A stretch of DNA of 64,000 nucleotides, taken from UBA1309 sp047605645. Its GTDB lineage: Bacteria > Bacteroidota > Bacteroidia > Bacteroidales > Dysgonomonadaceae. The stretch spans positions 1 to 64,000 of the forward strand of contig JASGFJ010000011.1 in NCBI GenBank assembly GCA_047605645.1, in the 5' to 3' direction. The notes under the pieces were generated by a model. That model saw only the letters and a list, made by a program, of their open reading frames with translations, had not been told where the DNA came from and did no database searches. Both the position numbers and the translations under genes were made by a program. This document shows, piece by piece, positions 9,396 through 18,780 of the stretch. Every line of letters starts with the position of its first letter. The stretch's first letter is position 1.

Positions 9396-12300
9396 TCACT
9401 TCTTATTTTGATGTTGAATAACATCATCATTTGAATTGATTAAACCGGATTTACTGAATTTATCCTGAATGGTTTGGAAAATAATATACAAAGAAGGGAT
9501 GACAAGGACTCCGATAATCGTTCCGAGCAACATACCTCCGATGGCACTGATACCGATAGACTTGTTACCAAGAGCACCGGCACCGGAAGCAAAAGCAAGA
9601 GGAATCAATCCGGCGATGAAAGCGAACGAGGTCATCAGAATCGGACGAAGACGGGCTACAGCCCCATTTACAGCGGCATCAATAATACTCATTCCTTGTT
9701 GTCTTCGCTGGATAGCATATTCCACAATCAGGATAGCATTTTTGGCCAGCAACCCGATAAGCATGATCAAGGATATCTGTACATAAATATTATTCACAAT
9801 ACCTGTTCCTGACATCATCGCAAAGAAAATAAAGATAAATACTCCCATCAATCCGATTGGAAGAGAGAAGATCACCGCCAACGGAATAATATAGCTTTCA
9901 TACAAAGCAGCCAGAAGTAAATACACAAATATCAAACTCAGACCAAAGATCAGATAAGTTTGGCTTCCACTGTTTGTTTCTTCACGAGTCATTCCCGCAT
10001 ATTCATAACTATATCCTTCCGGCAAAACCTTCTTGCTTACTTCTTCAACGGCTTTGATGACATCTCCCGTACTCTTCCCTTTCATGTAGTTCGGAATAAT
10101 AGTCAAACTCATTGAGCTAAACATATTAAAACGACTCAGGAATTGAGGACCCGTTACATCTTTTAGTTTAATAAATTCAGTTACCGGAGTCATCTCTCCT
10201 GTGGCTGTTTTCACATAAATACCATTCAAACTACTGATGTTGTTGCGGTATTCAGGAGCAGCCTGAAGCATCACACGGAATTGTTTTCCGTAGATGTTAA
10301 AGTTGGAAGCATAATAACTACCAATATTTACCTGGAGCGCCTGCATCACCTGGCTCAATGTCAAACCTGCTGATTTTATTCTCGGAATATCAGCTTCAAT
10401 CACTTTTTGAGGAAAGTTGGGATTAAATGTATTCATTGTCATCATTACTTCCTCCCGTTTATTCATTTCTGCCATGAATTTGTTTACGATATCATTGAAT
10501 TTATTGATATCTCCACCGGTTCTATCCTGCATCTGCACAGAAACACCACTACTCAATCCGAATCCCTGAAGAGTCGGAGCAGCCATAAAGAAAGATTCTC
10601 CCATTTTCAAACTATCTACCTTTTGTTTAAGGATCGTTGCGACCTCATTAGTAGATATTTTACGTTCTTTCCAGTCATCCATTTTCACAACCACAGTTCC
10701 ATACGAGCTACTCATACCACTCATAAAGTTGACACCGGAAAGTTCCATCACATTTTTCACATGAGGAATTTTTCGTGCAAAACCTGCAACTTGTTTCACC
10801 ACGACATCTGTTTTTTCCATAGCTGTTCCCGGAGGCAAGGAGATAAAGCCTAATACAGCTCCACTATCTTCATTCGGAACAAATCCGGTAGGAATCATTT
10901 TACTTAACCCGAATAGTACTAGTAAACTGGCCGCGATAATCGATACTGTAATCCATCGATGCCCTCTTTTACCAAGGAAATGCAGCGATTTCTTATATTT
11001 AGTGGTTGCAGCATTGAACATGATGTTGAAATTATTCCCCATTCTACCGAAAAATCCGGGACGATGTTGTTCGGATTCATCGTGAGGCTTCAGGAATAAA
11101 GCACAAAGTGCAGGACTTAATGTTAAGGCATTTATTGCAGAGATAACAATAGCGATAGCTAAAGTCAAACCGAACTGTTTGTAAAACACACCGCTGGTTC
11201 CACCGATAAAGCTGACAGGAATAAATACCGAAGCCATGACCAATGTGATAGAAACAATGGCTGGTGCAATTTCGCCCATGGCTTTTACTGTCGCCTCCTT
11301 CGAACTCTTTATTCCATTATCCAACTGAGCATGCACGGCCTCGACGACGACAATCGCGTCGTCCACCACAATTCCAATCGCAAGGACGAGAGCAAAGAGG
11401 GTTAACAAGTTGATAGAAAATCCGAACATTTTCAGGAAGAAGAATGTCCCGATAATAGCCACCGGCACCGCCACAGCAGGAATAATCGTCGAACGTAAAT
11501 CCTGAAGGAAGATAAACACAACGATAAATACAAGAATAAATGCTTCAAGCAAGGTATGGATAACTTTTTCGATAGATGCGCTTAAGAAGTCATTCGCATT
11601 CATCACATAAGTCACTTTCATTCCCGGAGGGAAGCTTTTGGCTGCATTATCCAATACCGATTTAATATTGTCAATAACTTCCTGAGCATTGGATCCGGCA
11701 GTCTGACTGATTCCCACAGCAATGGAAGTCAAACCGTCTGTTCTTGTATTAACAGAATAACTCAACTGCCCTAATTCAACACTTGCAATGTCTCTCATCC
11801 GGACAATCTGCCCATTCGAAGAACGTACAATAATATTGGAGAATTCATCTGCATTGACAAGCCGACCGGTATATTTCAATGTATATTGGAAAGACTGATT
11901 ATCGTTTTGTCCGATTTCCCCAGGGGCTGCCTCAATGTTCTGATCTGTGAGAGCTGCAATCACTTCCGAAGTGGAAATATTGTAAGAGGCCATAACATCC
12001 GGTTTCAACCAGATTCTCATGGAATAATCCTGCTGTCCGTAAACATTAGCGTCCCCTACTCCATACACACGCTTAATCTGTGGAATAACATTGATATTGG
12101 CGTAATTTTGAATAAATTGTGCATCGTAGTCTTTATTACTTGACGAAATGGAAATCATCATAATAGTACTACTCTGCTGCTTCCTGACGATAACACCCGT
12201 TTGAGTAACTTCACTTGGAAGCAAAGCATTAGCACGCGCCACTAAATTCTGGACATTAACCGCGTCGATATCCGGATTTGTCCCAGACTTAAAGTACACC

Positions 12301-12572
12301 TGAATCTGTGCTGTTCCGGAATTGGATGCAGTAGAAGTCATGTAGGTCATCCCTTCAACCCCGTTGATTTGCTCTTCAAGAGGGATAACTACACTTTTCA
12401 TAACCACATCTGCATTAGCTCCCGGATATGTAGCCGTAACCTGTACTGTAGGAGGAGCAATATCCGGATACTGCTCCACAGGCAAGGTCACCAATCCAAG
12501 AATACCCAACACCACAATAATGATGGATATTACCGTGGAAAGCACAGGCCTTTCGATAAACCTATTCAACAT
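9396..12572 (-). CDS. RND multidrug efflux pump, HAE1 family inner-membrane subunit
   Basis: A 1058-residue AcrB-like proton antiporter. The N-terminus (MLNRFIERPVLSTVISIIIV) is typical of HAE1 pumps. The proton-relay acidic pair appears in GIVVDDAIVVVEA in TM4 (about residue 408), and the matching lysine in LAKNAILIVEYA in TM10. Two large periplasmic loops separate the two sets of six helices, as in the family. It exports hydrophobic compounds through the membrane-fusion protein and outer-membrane factor encoded on either side. Spacing is 25 bp to the fusion protein gene and 4 bp to the OMF gene, so the genes are one transcript. Specificity cannot be predicted, but control by MarR suggests induction by a small aromatic or drug-like molecule. 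Confidence 0.97.
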   Translation of the reverse strand: MLNRFIERPVLSTVISIIIVVLGILGLVTLPVEQYPDIAPPTVQVTATYPGANADVVMKSVVIPLEEQINGVEGMTYMTSTASNSGTAQIQVYFKSGTNPDIDAVNVQNLVARANALLPSEVTQTGVIVRKQQSSTIMMISISSSNKDYDAQFIQNYANINVIPQIKRVYGVGDANVYGQQDYSMRIWLKPDVMASYNISTSEVIAALTDQNIEAAPGEIGQNDNQSFQYTLKYTGRLVNADEFSNIIVRSSNGQIVRMRDIASVELGQLSYSVNTRTDGLTSIAVGISQTAGSNAQEVIDNIKSVLDNAAKSFPPGMKVTYVMNANDFLSASIEKVIHTLLEAFILVFIVVFIFLQDLRSTIIPAVAVPVAIIGTFFFLKMFGFSINLLTLFALVLAIGIVVDDAIVVVEAVHAQLDNGIKSSKEATVKAMGEIAPAIVSITLVMASVFIPVSFIGGTSGVFYKQFGLTLAIAIVISAINALTLSPALCALFLKPHDESEQHRPGFFGRMGNNFNIMFNAATTKYKKSLHFLGKRGHRWITVSIIAASLLVLFGLSKMIPTGFVPNEDSGAVLGFISLPPGTAMEKTDVVVKQVAGFARKIPHVKNVMELSGVNFMSGMSSSYGTVVVKMDDWKERKISTNEVATILKQKVDSLKMGESFFMAAPTLQGFGLSSGVSVQMQDRTGGDINKFNDIVNKFMAEMNKREEVMMTMNTFNPNFPQKVIEADIPRIKSAGLTLSQVMQALQVNIGSYYASNFNIYGKQFRVMLQAAPEYRNNISSLNGIYVKTATGEMTPVTEFIKLKDVTGPQFLSRFNMFSSMSLTIIPNYMKGKSTGDVIKAVEEVSKKVLPEGYSYEYAGMTREETNSGSQTYLIFGLSLIFVYLLLAALYESYIIPLAVIFSLPIGLMGVFIFIFFAMMSGTGIVNNIYVQISLIMLIGLLAKNAILIVEYAIQRRQQGMSIIDAAVNGAVARLRPILMTSFAFIAGLIPLAFASGAGALGNKSIGISAIGGMLLGTIIGVLVIPSLYIIFQTIQDKFSKSGLINSNDDVIQHQNKK

Positions 12573-12597
12573 AATCTATTGATTTTAAATGCTATTA

Positions 12598-13704
12598 TTA
12601 TTTCTTTTCTTTAATTTTCATTCCTTGTGTAAGAGTGCTGACTCCCGATTTCACAATTCTGTCACCATCTTTTAAACCATCAGTTACAGCATAATTCTGT
12701 CCATCAGGCATATTTATCACAGATATGACAGTTTGTACGACAGAATCTCCCTGCACTTTATATACCAATGTTTTGTCCTGGCGGGCAAATGTTGAATTCT
12801 GAGGAATAACAAACACATTACTTTTTGTCTCGGGGATAATCACTGTTCCACTTGCTCCACTACGCAATTCACCTCTTTTATTAGGAAATTCTGCGCGGAA
12901 ATTAGTAGTACCTGTCGTACCGTTAAATACTCCGGAAATAGTTTGAATTCTTCCTCTATCGGGATATTCAGTTCCGTCCGAAAGAACCAAAGTTACCGGA
13001 GGCATATTCTTAATTTTCTCTGCCTGGGTTGTTCCTGGAAAACTTTCAAAAAAAGAACGAAGAGCCCTTTCATTTAAAGAAAAATAAGCAAACACATTTC
13101 CAATATTTGCAACAGTGGTAATTGCATTACTTGAACTGACCAAGCTCCCTTTACGATAGCTGATTTGTCCGACAACCCCATCAACAGGACTCGTTACGGT
13201 TGCCCAACTTCTGGCAGCCTGTGCATTGGTTAACGATGCTTTAGCCTGGGCTAAAGAAGCCAAAGCTGCCTGATAACTGTTTTCGTAGGTTTCAAGCTGC
13301 ACATTGCTAACAATATTCTTCTCGGCAAGTGGTCTGATTCTTTCCACATTCAGTTTGGCTGTATTCACCTGTGCCTGCGCACTGTTGACTACGGCTTTAG
13401 CCGAGCTTAGGTTGCTTTCGGTAGTTGGAGAATCAATAGTAAACAATACTTGTCCCTTTTTAACAACAGAGCCTTCGTCCACAAAGATTTCTTTTATGAA
13501 ACCATCTACCCGAGGTCTTATCTCTACATCTTCCGTCCCCTTAATATTCACCGGATAAGACAATTTTAAATCAGCATCTTGCCGACTTACTTGCATTGTC
13601 TCATAAACAGGGGTTTCCTTAGGCGTTTCATTGGTTTTCTTTCCGCATGAAACTAAAAGCAGCACTGAAAATAAAGCTGCTACACATCTTTCGGTTCGTT
13701 TCAT
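12598..13704 (-). CDS. RND efflux membrane-fusion protein (AcrA-type lipoprotein)
   Basis: A 368-residue periplasmic adaptor. The lipobox LLLVSCGKK anchors it to the inner membrane. The order is typical: a biotinyl-lipoyl half motif (GFIKEIFVDEGSVVKKGQVL), an Ala/Gln-rich alpha hairpin (about 75-140), the second lipoyl half (TSPVDGVVGQI), a beta barrel and a membrane-proximal domain ending in KIKEKK. It joins the HAE1 pump to the outer-membrane channel. The gene starts 12 bp after the marR stop and 25 bp before the pump gene. Confidence 0.95.
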   Translation of the reverse strand: MKRTERCVAALFSVLLLVSCGKKTNETPKETPVYETMQVSRQDADLKLSYPVNIKGTEDVEIRPRVDGFIKEIFVDEGSVVKKGQVLFTIDSPTTESNLSSAKAVVNSAQAQVNTAKLNVERIRPLAEKNIVSNVQLETYENSYQAALASLAQAKASLTNAQAARSWATVTSPVDGVVGQISYRKGSLVSSSNAITTVANIGNVFAYFSLNERALRSFFESFPGTTQAEKIKNMPPVTLVLSDGTEYPDRGRIQTISGVFNGTTGTTNFRAEFPNKRGELRSGASGTVIIPETKSNVFVIPQNSTFARQDKTLVYKVQGDSVVQTVISVINMPDGQNYAVTDGLKDGDRIVKSGVSTLTQGMKIKEKK

Positions 13705-13716
13705 AAAAATTCTCTT

Positions 13717-14175
13717 TTAGCAATTATATTCTTTTAAATTATCTAATATGATTTCCATTTGGGATATAAACAATCCTGTATCAATACCTTTATAAACAGA
13801 TCCCAAAAAATTGATTGCGATTTCTTCAACTTTTACCATCAATTCTTGCCCTTTTTCTGAGATAATGACACACAAAGCTCTTGAATCCGCATCACTGGGT
13901 TTACGAAACAATAATTTTTTCTTTTCCAGGTTCCGGATAATTGTCGATGTTGTCATCGGATCTATATTTGTGAATTTGGAAAGATGAATCTGTGTAATTT
14001 CACTTGCCTTCTTTGATTTTGATAAATAGAATAAAGCTTGTAGAATTTCCATTTGGGAGTTTGTTAAGCCATACTCTTCTAAAAATCGCTGTTTTCCTCT
14101 TCTCAATCTTCTCGATATTTCCCAGAAAAGAATAGACAACTCTTCTATGGTTGATTTTGTAGTATCTGTTGTCAC
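13717..14175 (-). CDS. MarR-family transcriptional regulator of the efflux operon
   Basis: A winged-helix regulator of about 152 residues from the chosen start, a normal MarR length. Helix-turn-helix sequence appears in ASEITQIHLSKFTNIDP followed by STIIRNLEKKKLL, and the wing in RKPSDADSRALCVIISEKG. The frame stays open 20 codons further upstream, but a perfect minus-7 box lies inside that extension (14201-14208), so translation most likely begins at the GTG at 14175. It is the first gene of the efflux operon and probably represses it through the inverted repeat overlapping the promoter. The inducing ligand is unknown. Confidence 0.9.
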   Translation of the reverse strand: MTTDTTKSTIEELSILFWEISRRLRRGKQRFLEEYGLTNSQMEILQALFYLSKSKKASEITQIHLSKFTNIDPMTTSTIIRNLEKKKLLFRKPSDADSRALCVIISEKGQELMVKVEEIAINFLGSVYKGIDTGLFISQMEIILDNLKEYNC

Positions 14176-14200
14176 TATATAGAATTTATGTTTTACAGCA

Positions 14201-14228
14201 CAAAAATAGTAAGTAAACTTATTATAAG
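14201..14228 (-). promoter_or_regulatory. Promoter of the marR-efflux operon with a candidate MarR operator
   Basis: On the minus strand TATTTTTG (14201-14208) fits the minus-7 consensus. Immediately upstream are two overlapping inverted repeats: TAAGT-AA-ACTTA (14210-14221) and CTTAT-T-ATAAG (14218-14228). Their position just above the minus-7 box would let a bound MarR dimer block transcription. Confidence 0.6.
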
Positions 14229-14689
14229 ACATCAAATGATTTAAAGACTTTAATCAATTTACTTTTAATTAACAAAACCGGCTTCTGCGAAGGATATCCA
14301 TAATCAAATTTCACCAACCTATCATACAAACAACGCTTTTTACTTATCCAAATACACTGCTTTTAACGACAAATATATTGCTCCTGAAAGGATTATAAAT
14401 AACAAAATCGACAAACGATGCATAATAAACGACAAAAGCCATAAATAAGAGAACCAGTTAACGACCACATTTTGGATAGAAAGAGGTATTTAAAATCGAT
14501 ATACACCCAACATCTAAAGAACTGCCATAACCAGCAACGACTTGCCAATTCTATAAAAAGGAGGGATAAACATAGAGTCAAGAGATATTCTCGACATCAG
14601 TTTGAGCAACGATTCAGTTTAAGGAATCCATACATTTTCACAGAAAATGCTCTTACTTACTTTATTTTCCCACTAAAGTCTACGACTTT

Positions 14690-14797
14690 CATACAATTAA
14701 ATCGGAGACGTTGCATGCAACGTCTCTACTAGCCTGATTTTTTTAATTATTGTTTTGGCTGATTAAATAAAACTCATACTTTGTTTCATAAAAACAG
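14690..14797. repeat. Interspersed leader-type repeat, copy D (diverged)
   Basis: This copy shares the stretch beginning TGATTTTTTTAATTATTG and the end TTTGTTTCATAAAA with three other copies at 37.1, 38.5 and 49.9 kb. It also has the terminal CATACAATTAAAT, which matches the CATNCGATTTAAT edge of the others. Between them this copy carries a 22-bp palindrome instead of the usual middle part. On the minus strand the edge reads ATGAAA, but only an 11-codon frame follows. Confidence 0.6.
14705..14726. repeat. Perfect 22-bp palindrome
   Basis: A perfect palindrome with half-site GAGACGTTGCA, centred between 14715 and 14716. It resembles small palindromic repeats scattered in many genomes (REP/STRR-like). 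I saw no second copy in this window. No poly-T run follows, so it is unlikely to be a terminator. Confidence 0.65.
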
Positions 14798-14961
14798 ATC
14801 TTTTATACATTCCTCTTATCCGAGCATGAACAGAATATACATACTTATCAACAACTACAAGAGTGGCTATATCACCAGGAATCCCAAAACAGAAAACAAA
14901 AAAACTCAAGAAATAAATCAATAATAAAACAGTTTTTTAGTTGAAAAGGTTTTATAAAACA

Positions 14962-14999
14962 AAAAAATAACACTGACAAAACTGCCAGTGTTATTTTTT
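14962..14999 (-). terminator. Terminator of aspS
   Basis: A perfect 14-bp inverted repeat (AAAAAATAACACTG and its complement) with a 10-nt loop, 27 bp beyond the aspS stop. The A/T-rich flanks provide a U tract on both strands. Confidence 0.85.
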
Positions 15000-15025
15000 G
15001 ATTACACGATACGCTAAAGTGAATA

Positions 15026-16780
15026 TCAGTCGATTGGTTTAACAACAATATTCAATTCGTTCAATTGCTCCTGATCTATTTCAGACGGAGCATCAATCAT
15101 CACGTCTCTACCGGAGTTGTTTTTAGGAAAGGCAATACAATCCCGAATCGAATCGAGTCCTGCAAAAAGAGACACCAAACGGTCAAGTCCAAAAGCAAGT
15201 CCGGCATGAGGAGGTGCACCATATTTAAAGGCATTCATCAAAAAGCCAAACTGAGCCTGTGCTTTTTCGGGTGTGAATCCAAGCACTTCAAACATTTTTT
15301 CCTGAAGCTCGCTGTTGTGTATACGTACAGAACCACCTCCCACTTCCACTCCATTTATCACCATATCGTATGCATTGGCACGTACGAGACCGGGCTCGGA
15401 ATCAAGCAAGACAATATCTTCTTCTTTTGGGCTCGTGAAAGGGTGATGCTTTGCAAAATAGCGTCCCAATTCTTCGTCTTTTTCCAGAAGAGGAAAATCT
15501 ATCACCCAAAGACATTTGAAGTCATTCTTATCACGCAATCCCAGACGCTCACCCATCTCAAGGCGCAACTCACAAAGCTGCTTCTGAGTTTTCTCGGTGG
15601 CTCCGGAAAGGATGAGAATCAAGTCTCCGGGAGTTGCTCCGCAACGTTCTGCCCAGGATTTCAACTCATCCTGACCATAAAATTTATCTACAGAAGATTT
15701 CAGATTCCCGTTTTCTTCATAACGAACATACACCAGGCCTTTCGCTCCAACCTGAGGACGTTTTACAAAATTCGTCAGTTCATCCAACTGTTTTCTTGTG
15801 TATGACGCAGCGCCTTTAGCACAAATAGCTCCGACATATTCTGCATCGTCAAAAATGCCGAACCCTTTTCCTCCGGTCAGTTCCTTTATCTCCACAAAGG
15901 TCATTCCAAAACGAGTATCAGGTTTGTCCGAACCATAATATTTCATTGCGTCGGCATAAGTCATACGAGGCAAATCAGGAATTTCGATGCCTTTTATTTT
16001 TTTGAATAAATGTTTCACCAAAGATTCAAAAATATTCAATACATCTTCTTGCTGCACAAAAGCCATTTCGCAATCGATCTGAGTAAATTCAGGCTGGCGA
16101 TCAGCTCTTAAATCTTCGTCACGAAAACATTTTACAATCTGAAAATAACGATCAAATCCTGACACCATCAGCAATTGTTTAAACAACTGGGGAGATTGCG
16201 GCAAGGCATAAAATTGCCCCGGATTCATACGCGAGGGAACAACAAAGTCGCGGGCACCTTCAGGTGTAGAGCCAATCAAAACCGGTGTTTCGACTTCAAG
16301 AAAATGAAGATTATCCAAGAAAGCTCTTGTTTCGAAAGCAATGCGATGACGAAGTTCCAGATTCTGACGTACCGGATTACGACGTAAATCCAGATAGCGG
16401 TATTTCATCCGGATATCATCTCCGCCATCCGTTTCATCTTCTATTGTAAAAGGAGGCACTTCCGATTTATTCAATAAAGCTAATTGAGTTACCTGGATTT
16501 CAATCTCGCCTGTAGGGATATTGTTATTTTTACTGGAACGCTCTTTCACAATTCCGGTCACCTGAAGAACGAATTCCCGACCCAATTTATTAGCTTCTTC
16601 ATAAAGGACGGCGTCCACATCTCTGTAGAAAGCCAACTGGGTAATTCCATAGCGATCACGCAGATCGACAAAAGTAATTCCTCCGCCCAATTTACGAGAC
16701 TTCTGAACCCAACCGGTCAGCGTCACATTCTTTTCTGCATCTGCGAGCCTTAATTCCCCGCAGGTATGACTTCTATACAT
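15026..16780 (-). CDS. aspS: Aspartate--tRNA ligase
   Basis: A 584-residue class II aminoacyl-tRNA synthetase that charges tRNA-Asp in the cytoplasm. An N-terminal OB-fold anticodon-binding domain (about 1-105, MYRSHTCGELR...LTGWVQKSRK) comes first. The catalytic core has motif 2 (FRDEDLRADRQPEFTQID) and motif 3 (GLAFGLDRLV), with the GAD insertion of the bacterial type between them. Length fits bacterial AspRS. A minus-7 box lies 32 bp upstream and a strong hairpin lies downstream, so it is probably monocistronic. Confidence 0.98.
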   Translation of the reverse strand: MYRSHTCGELRLADAEKNVTLTGWVQKSRKLGGGITFVDLRDRYGITQLAFYRDVDAVLYEEANKLGREFVLQVTGIVKERSSKNNNIPTGEIEIQVTQLALLNKSEVPPFTIEDETDGGDDIRMKYRYLDLRRNPVRQNLELRHRIAFETRAFLDNLHFLEVETPVLIGSTPEGARDFVVPSRMNPGQFYALPQSPQLFKQLLMVSGFDRYFQIVKCFRDEDLRADRQPEFTQIDCEMAFVQQEDVLNIFESLVKHLFKKIKGIEIPDLPRMTYADAMKYYGSDKPDTRFGMTFVEIKELTGGKGFGIFDDAEYVGAICAKGAASYTRKQLDELTNFVKRPQVGAKGLVYVRYEENGNLKSSVDKFYGQDELKSWAERCGATPGDLILILSGATEKTQKQLCELRLEMGERLGLRDKNDFKCLWVIDFPLLEKDEELGRYFAKHHPFTSPKEEDIVLLDSEPGLVRANAYDMVINGVEVGGGSVRIHNSELQEKMFEVLGFTPEKAQAQFGFLMNAFKYGAPPHAGLAFGLDRLVSLFAGLDSIRDCIAFPKNNSGRDVMIDAPSEIDQEQLNELNIVVKPID

Positions 16781-16811
16781 AAGAATTTATTATAGTTTTT
16801 ATTATTGAATA

Positions 16812-16819
16812 CAAAAATA
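16812..16819 (-). promoter_or_regulatory. Predicted minus-7 box of aspS
   Basis: On the minus strand TATTTTTG matches TAnnTTTG and lies about 32 bp before the aspS ATG. A minus-33 box at the normal distance is not obvious. Confidence 0.5.
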
Positions 16820-16878
16820 CATATTAATCGTGGAATAAGCCGGCACAAGGAAAAAAATTAAAAAAATTGCATAAATAT

Positions 16879-16908
16879 TTTGATGTATAAAAATAATCAC
16901 TACCTTTG
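16879..16908 (+). promoter_or_regulatory. Promoter of tRNA-Pro
   Basis: TTTG at 16879-16882 and TACCTTTG at 16901-16908 are separated by 18 bp, a good Bacteroidota minus-33/minus-7 pair. The tRNA starts 43 bp downstream of the minus-7 box. Confidence 0.7.
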
Positions 16909-16951
16909 CATCGCATTTGAGAAAAACGATATCTCAGAAAGATAAAAAATT

Positions 16952-17026
16952 CGGGATGTAGCGCAGTCCGGTTAGCGCACCTGCTTTGGGAGCAGGGGGT
17001 CCCAGGTTCGAATCCTGGTATCCCGA
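16952..17026 (+). tRNA. tRNA-Pro (anticodon TGG)
   Basis: A 75-nt cloverleaf: acceptor CGGGATG paired with TATCCCG, D-stem GCGC/GCGC, anticodon stem CCTGC/GCAGG with loop TTTGGGA, and T-stem CCAGG/CCTGG with loop TTCGAAT. The CCA end is not encoded. A promoter precedes it and a hairpin terminator follows. Confidence 0.97.
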
Positions 17027-17049
17027 CAAGATTAAAAACATTAATAATT

Positions 17050-17084
17050 AAACGATTACAAATAAAAAGTAATCGTTTTTTTTT
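17050..17084 (+). terminator. Terminator of tRNA-Pro
   Basis: A perfect 10-bp stem (AAACGATTAC and its complement) with a 9-nt loop is followed by a run of T residues, 24 bp after the tRNA. Confidence 0.9.
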
Positions 17085-17183
17085 GCATTTACAGCTTTTG
17101 CTTTATACAAAAAAAACGGATCAGGAACAAAATCCTGTGGTTTTTATATTCCCCTTTTATCTTTGTTTTCAAAAAAGAATCGT

Positions 17184-17430
17184 ATGTCTATAAAATCTAA
17201 GGTATCCACCTAGATGCGTTATGTGTTGCCGGTTGAGATAGTTGATTATTTTGATATGGTATCTATCGAAGAGAAGGACGATATATTTGGATGAGTTAAA
17301 TATCATTCCAGAAATATATAGAGACAAGAGCCTATCTACCAATGGTTTTTACCGTGTTGGCACAATAAAAAATTTCCCATAGCGAGACAAGATGGTAATT
17401 TTTTATGTTTGATGCCGCCGCAGGGGTGAT
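17184..17430 (+). pseudogene. Decayed transposase N-terminal region, ISAon1-like
   Basis: Joining frames gives YVLPVEIVDYFDMVSIEEKDD, then LDELNIIPEIYRDKSLSTNGFY, then IKNFP and RDKMVIFYV ahead of a stretch reading as RRRG. This resembles the small N-terminal protein encoded by ISAon1-family elements, which begins with LLP..LLDYF and ends with a basic run. At least one in-frame stop (17211-17213) and several frameshifts break it. The catalytic DDE part is not found downstream, and I see no terminal inverted repeats. The assignment rests on remembered family motifs. Confidence 0.55.
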
Positions 17431-17457
17431 GAAAAACGATAATAGTAGCACTTCAAA

Positions 17458-18780
17458 TTATATATTATTATGCTGCATTTGAGGTAAGGGACTGCATTTT
17501 GTTTTATCAACTACAATACTGCGTAGTAAATCTTTATCGCTAAAACAACGTGAAATATTTTGAATAAGCCCACTAAAATTATCTTTTGAATTTCCTTCTT
17601 TATCCTTATATTCATAATAGTATGGTAAAATAGAAATACAATTTTTGTGTTGGAAAAGCTTCCTTAGCAGAGTCCGATCTGCCAATCCACAGGACATTCC
17701 CATGATAAATATTTGATATGGCCCAGATTCAATAAATCGTTCCAGATTTCTATAATTAGAGGACTGTAGATAGTTTATGGATTTTACGTTATCCAACATA
17801 CCTGGTATTTCCGACATTTCTAATTCTTTGTATTTTTCGTCATCTTCATCGCCATAACCAAATATCATTTCCTCTGTAGCCCCAAGAGTTCCATGAATTT
17901 GTATTGTCTCAACAGACTTTTTTTCAGACTCGTATTGCTTGATGGTATCAGTATAATTAAAACTCAAAAATAATATTGACTCTGGATCCAAAATATCCTT
18001 ATATTCGTCCTTGAATAAAGACTTACGAAGTATATCATCAGGAACTATATTTCTTGCTTCTATAACATCCTCTGTTTCGGAGCCATAGCTAACGCTAAAA
18101 TCAGATTTAACAACTTCTTTTCTTGTCAGATAGTCTTTAATTTTCTTTTTTGAGACATTGTCTAATCTAGATATTTTCTCATTTAGATAATCACAGACTA
18201 TCTGCAATCTAGTAATCTTTATATGCTCTGGTATAATTGGAGAATACATAATAGTATCAATCTCCGTAATTGAAGTTTCTGCTTCTAAAGCAGATAAGTA
18301 ATTTCTTAAAAGTCCTTTTATTTGCAGAAAGCTTTTATTTAAAGATTCAACATTAGAATCTTTGCAATTTTTCAATTCCCGGTAATAATCAGCTTCAATG
18401 TCAGACCAATTTTTTTCAATATAATTAAATGAAATAGTCTTAAAGATAATGTTTGGATATATAGGATTTATCTTTTGTATAGTATTAATAAACCCTTTAA
18501 TATCAGCAATGTATTCTTCATTCAATTCAGAAGTAATATATTCTGTCCCATTGTAAGTAAGAACTATCTGCCCCTCTCTATTCTCTAGAGTACTGTAAGG
18601 TATATCAATCAGTTCTTGAGAATCCTTAAAATTATGGTCATCATTTCCATTAGGGAGGTATGTTTTGTTTTTCAATTCGTCATATATTCCTTTCCACAAA
18701 TATTCAATGAAGTCTTTATAACTTGTTTTTAATAGATGGGCAATGTCAAACCCATTTCCAATCAATACTATTCTATTCAT
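17458..18780 (-). CDS. AbiH-family phage abortive-infection protein
   Basis: A 440-residue protein that opens with VLIGNGFDIAHLLKTSYKDF, the hallmark N-terminal motif of the AbiH family, which is known from lactococcal phage resistance. Further family-like segments are ILFLSFNYTDTI, IQIHGTLGA and IFGYGDE. There is no signal peptide or membrane segment, so it acts in the cytoplasm; how AbiH works is not established. It is very AT-rich, stands alone without an operon partner, and lies between a broken transposase gene and a long non-coding stretch beside tRNA-Pro. This context fits a laterally acquired defence gene. The frame is intact and full length. Confidence 0.85.
   Translation of the reverse strand: MNRIVLIGNGFDIAHLLKTSYKDFIEYLWKGIYDELKNKTYLPNGNDDHNFKDSQELIDIPYSTLENREGQIVLTYNGTEYITSELNEEYIADIKGFINTIQKINPIYPNIIFKTISFNYIEKNWSDIEADYYRELKNCKDSNVESLNKSFLQIKGLLRNYLSALEAETSITEIDTIMYSPIIPEHIKITRLQIVCDYLNEKISRLDNVSKKKIKDYLTRKEVVKSDFSVSYGSETEDVIEARNIVPDDILRKSLFKDEYKDILDPESILFLSFNYTDTIKQYESEKKSVETIQIHGTLGATEEMIFGYGDEDDEKYKELEMSEIPGMLDNVKSINYLQSSNYRNLERFIESGPYQIFIMGMSCGLADRTLLRKLFQHKNCISILPYYYEYKDKEGNSKDNFSGLIQNISRCFSDKDLLRSIVVDKTKCSPLPQMQHNNI

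Noticed and set aside
15065..15805. Long plus-strand frame of 246 codons
   Set aside because: It is the antisense shadow of aspS, whose motifs are unmistakable on the other strand.
17122..17137. Short hairpin CAGGA/TCCTG after the tRNA-Pro terminator
   Set aside because: Only 5 bp, and the tRNA already has a strong terminator; probably chance.
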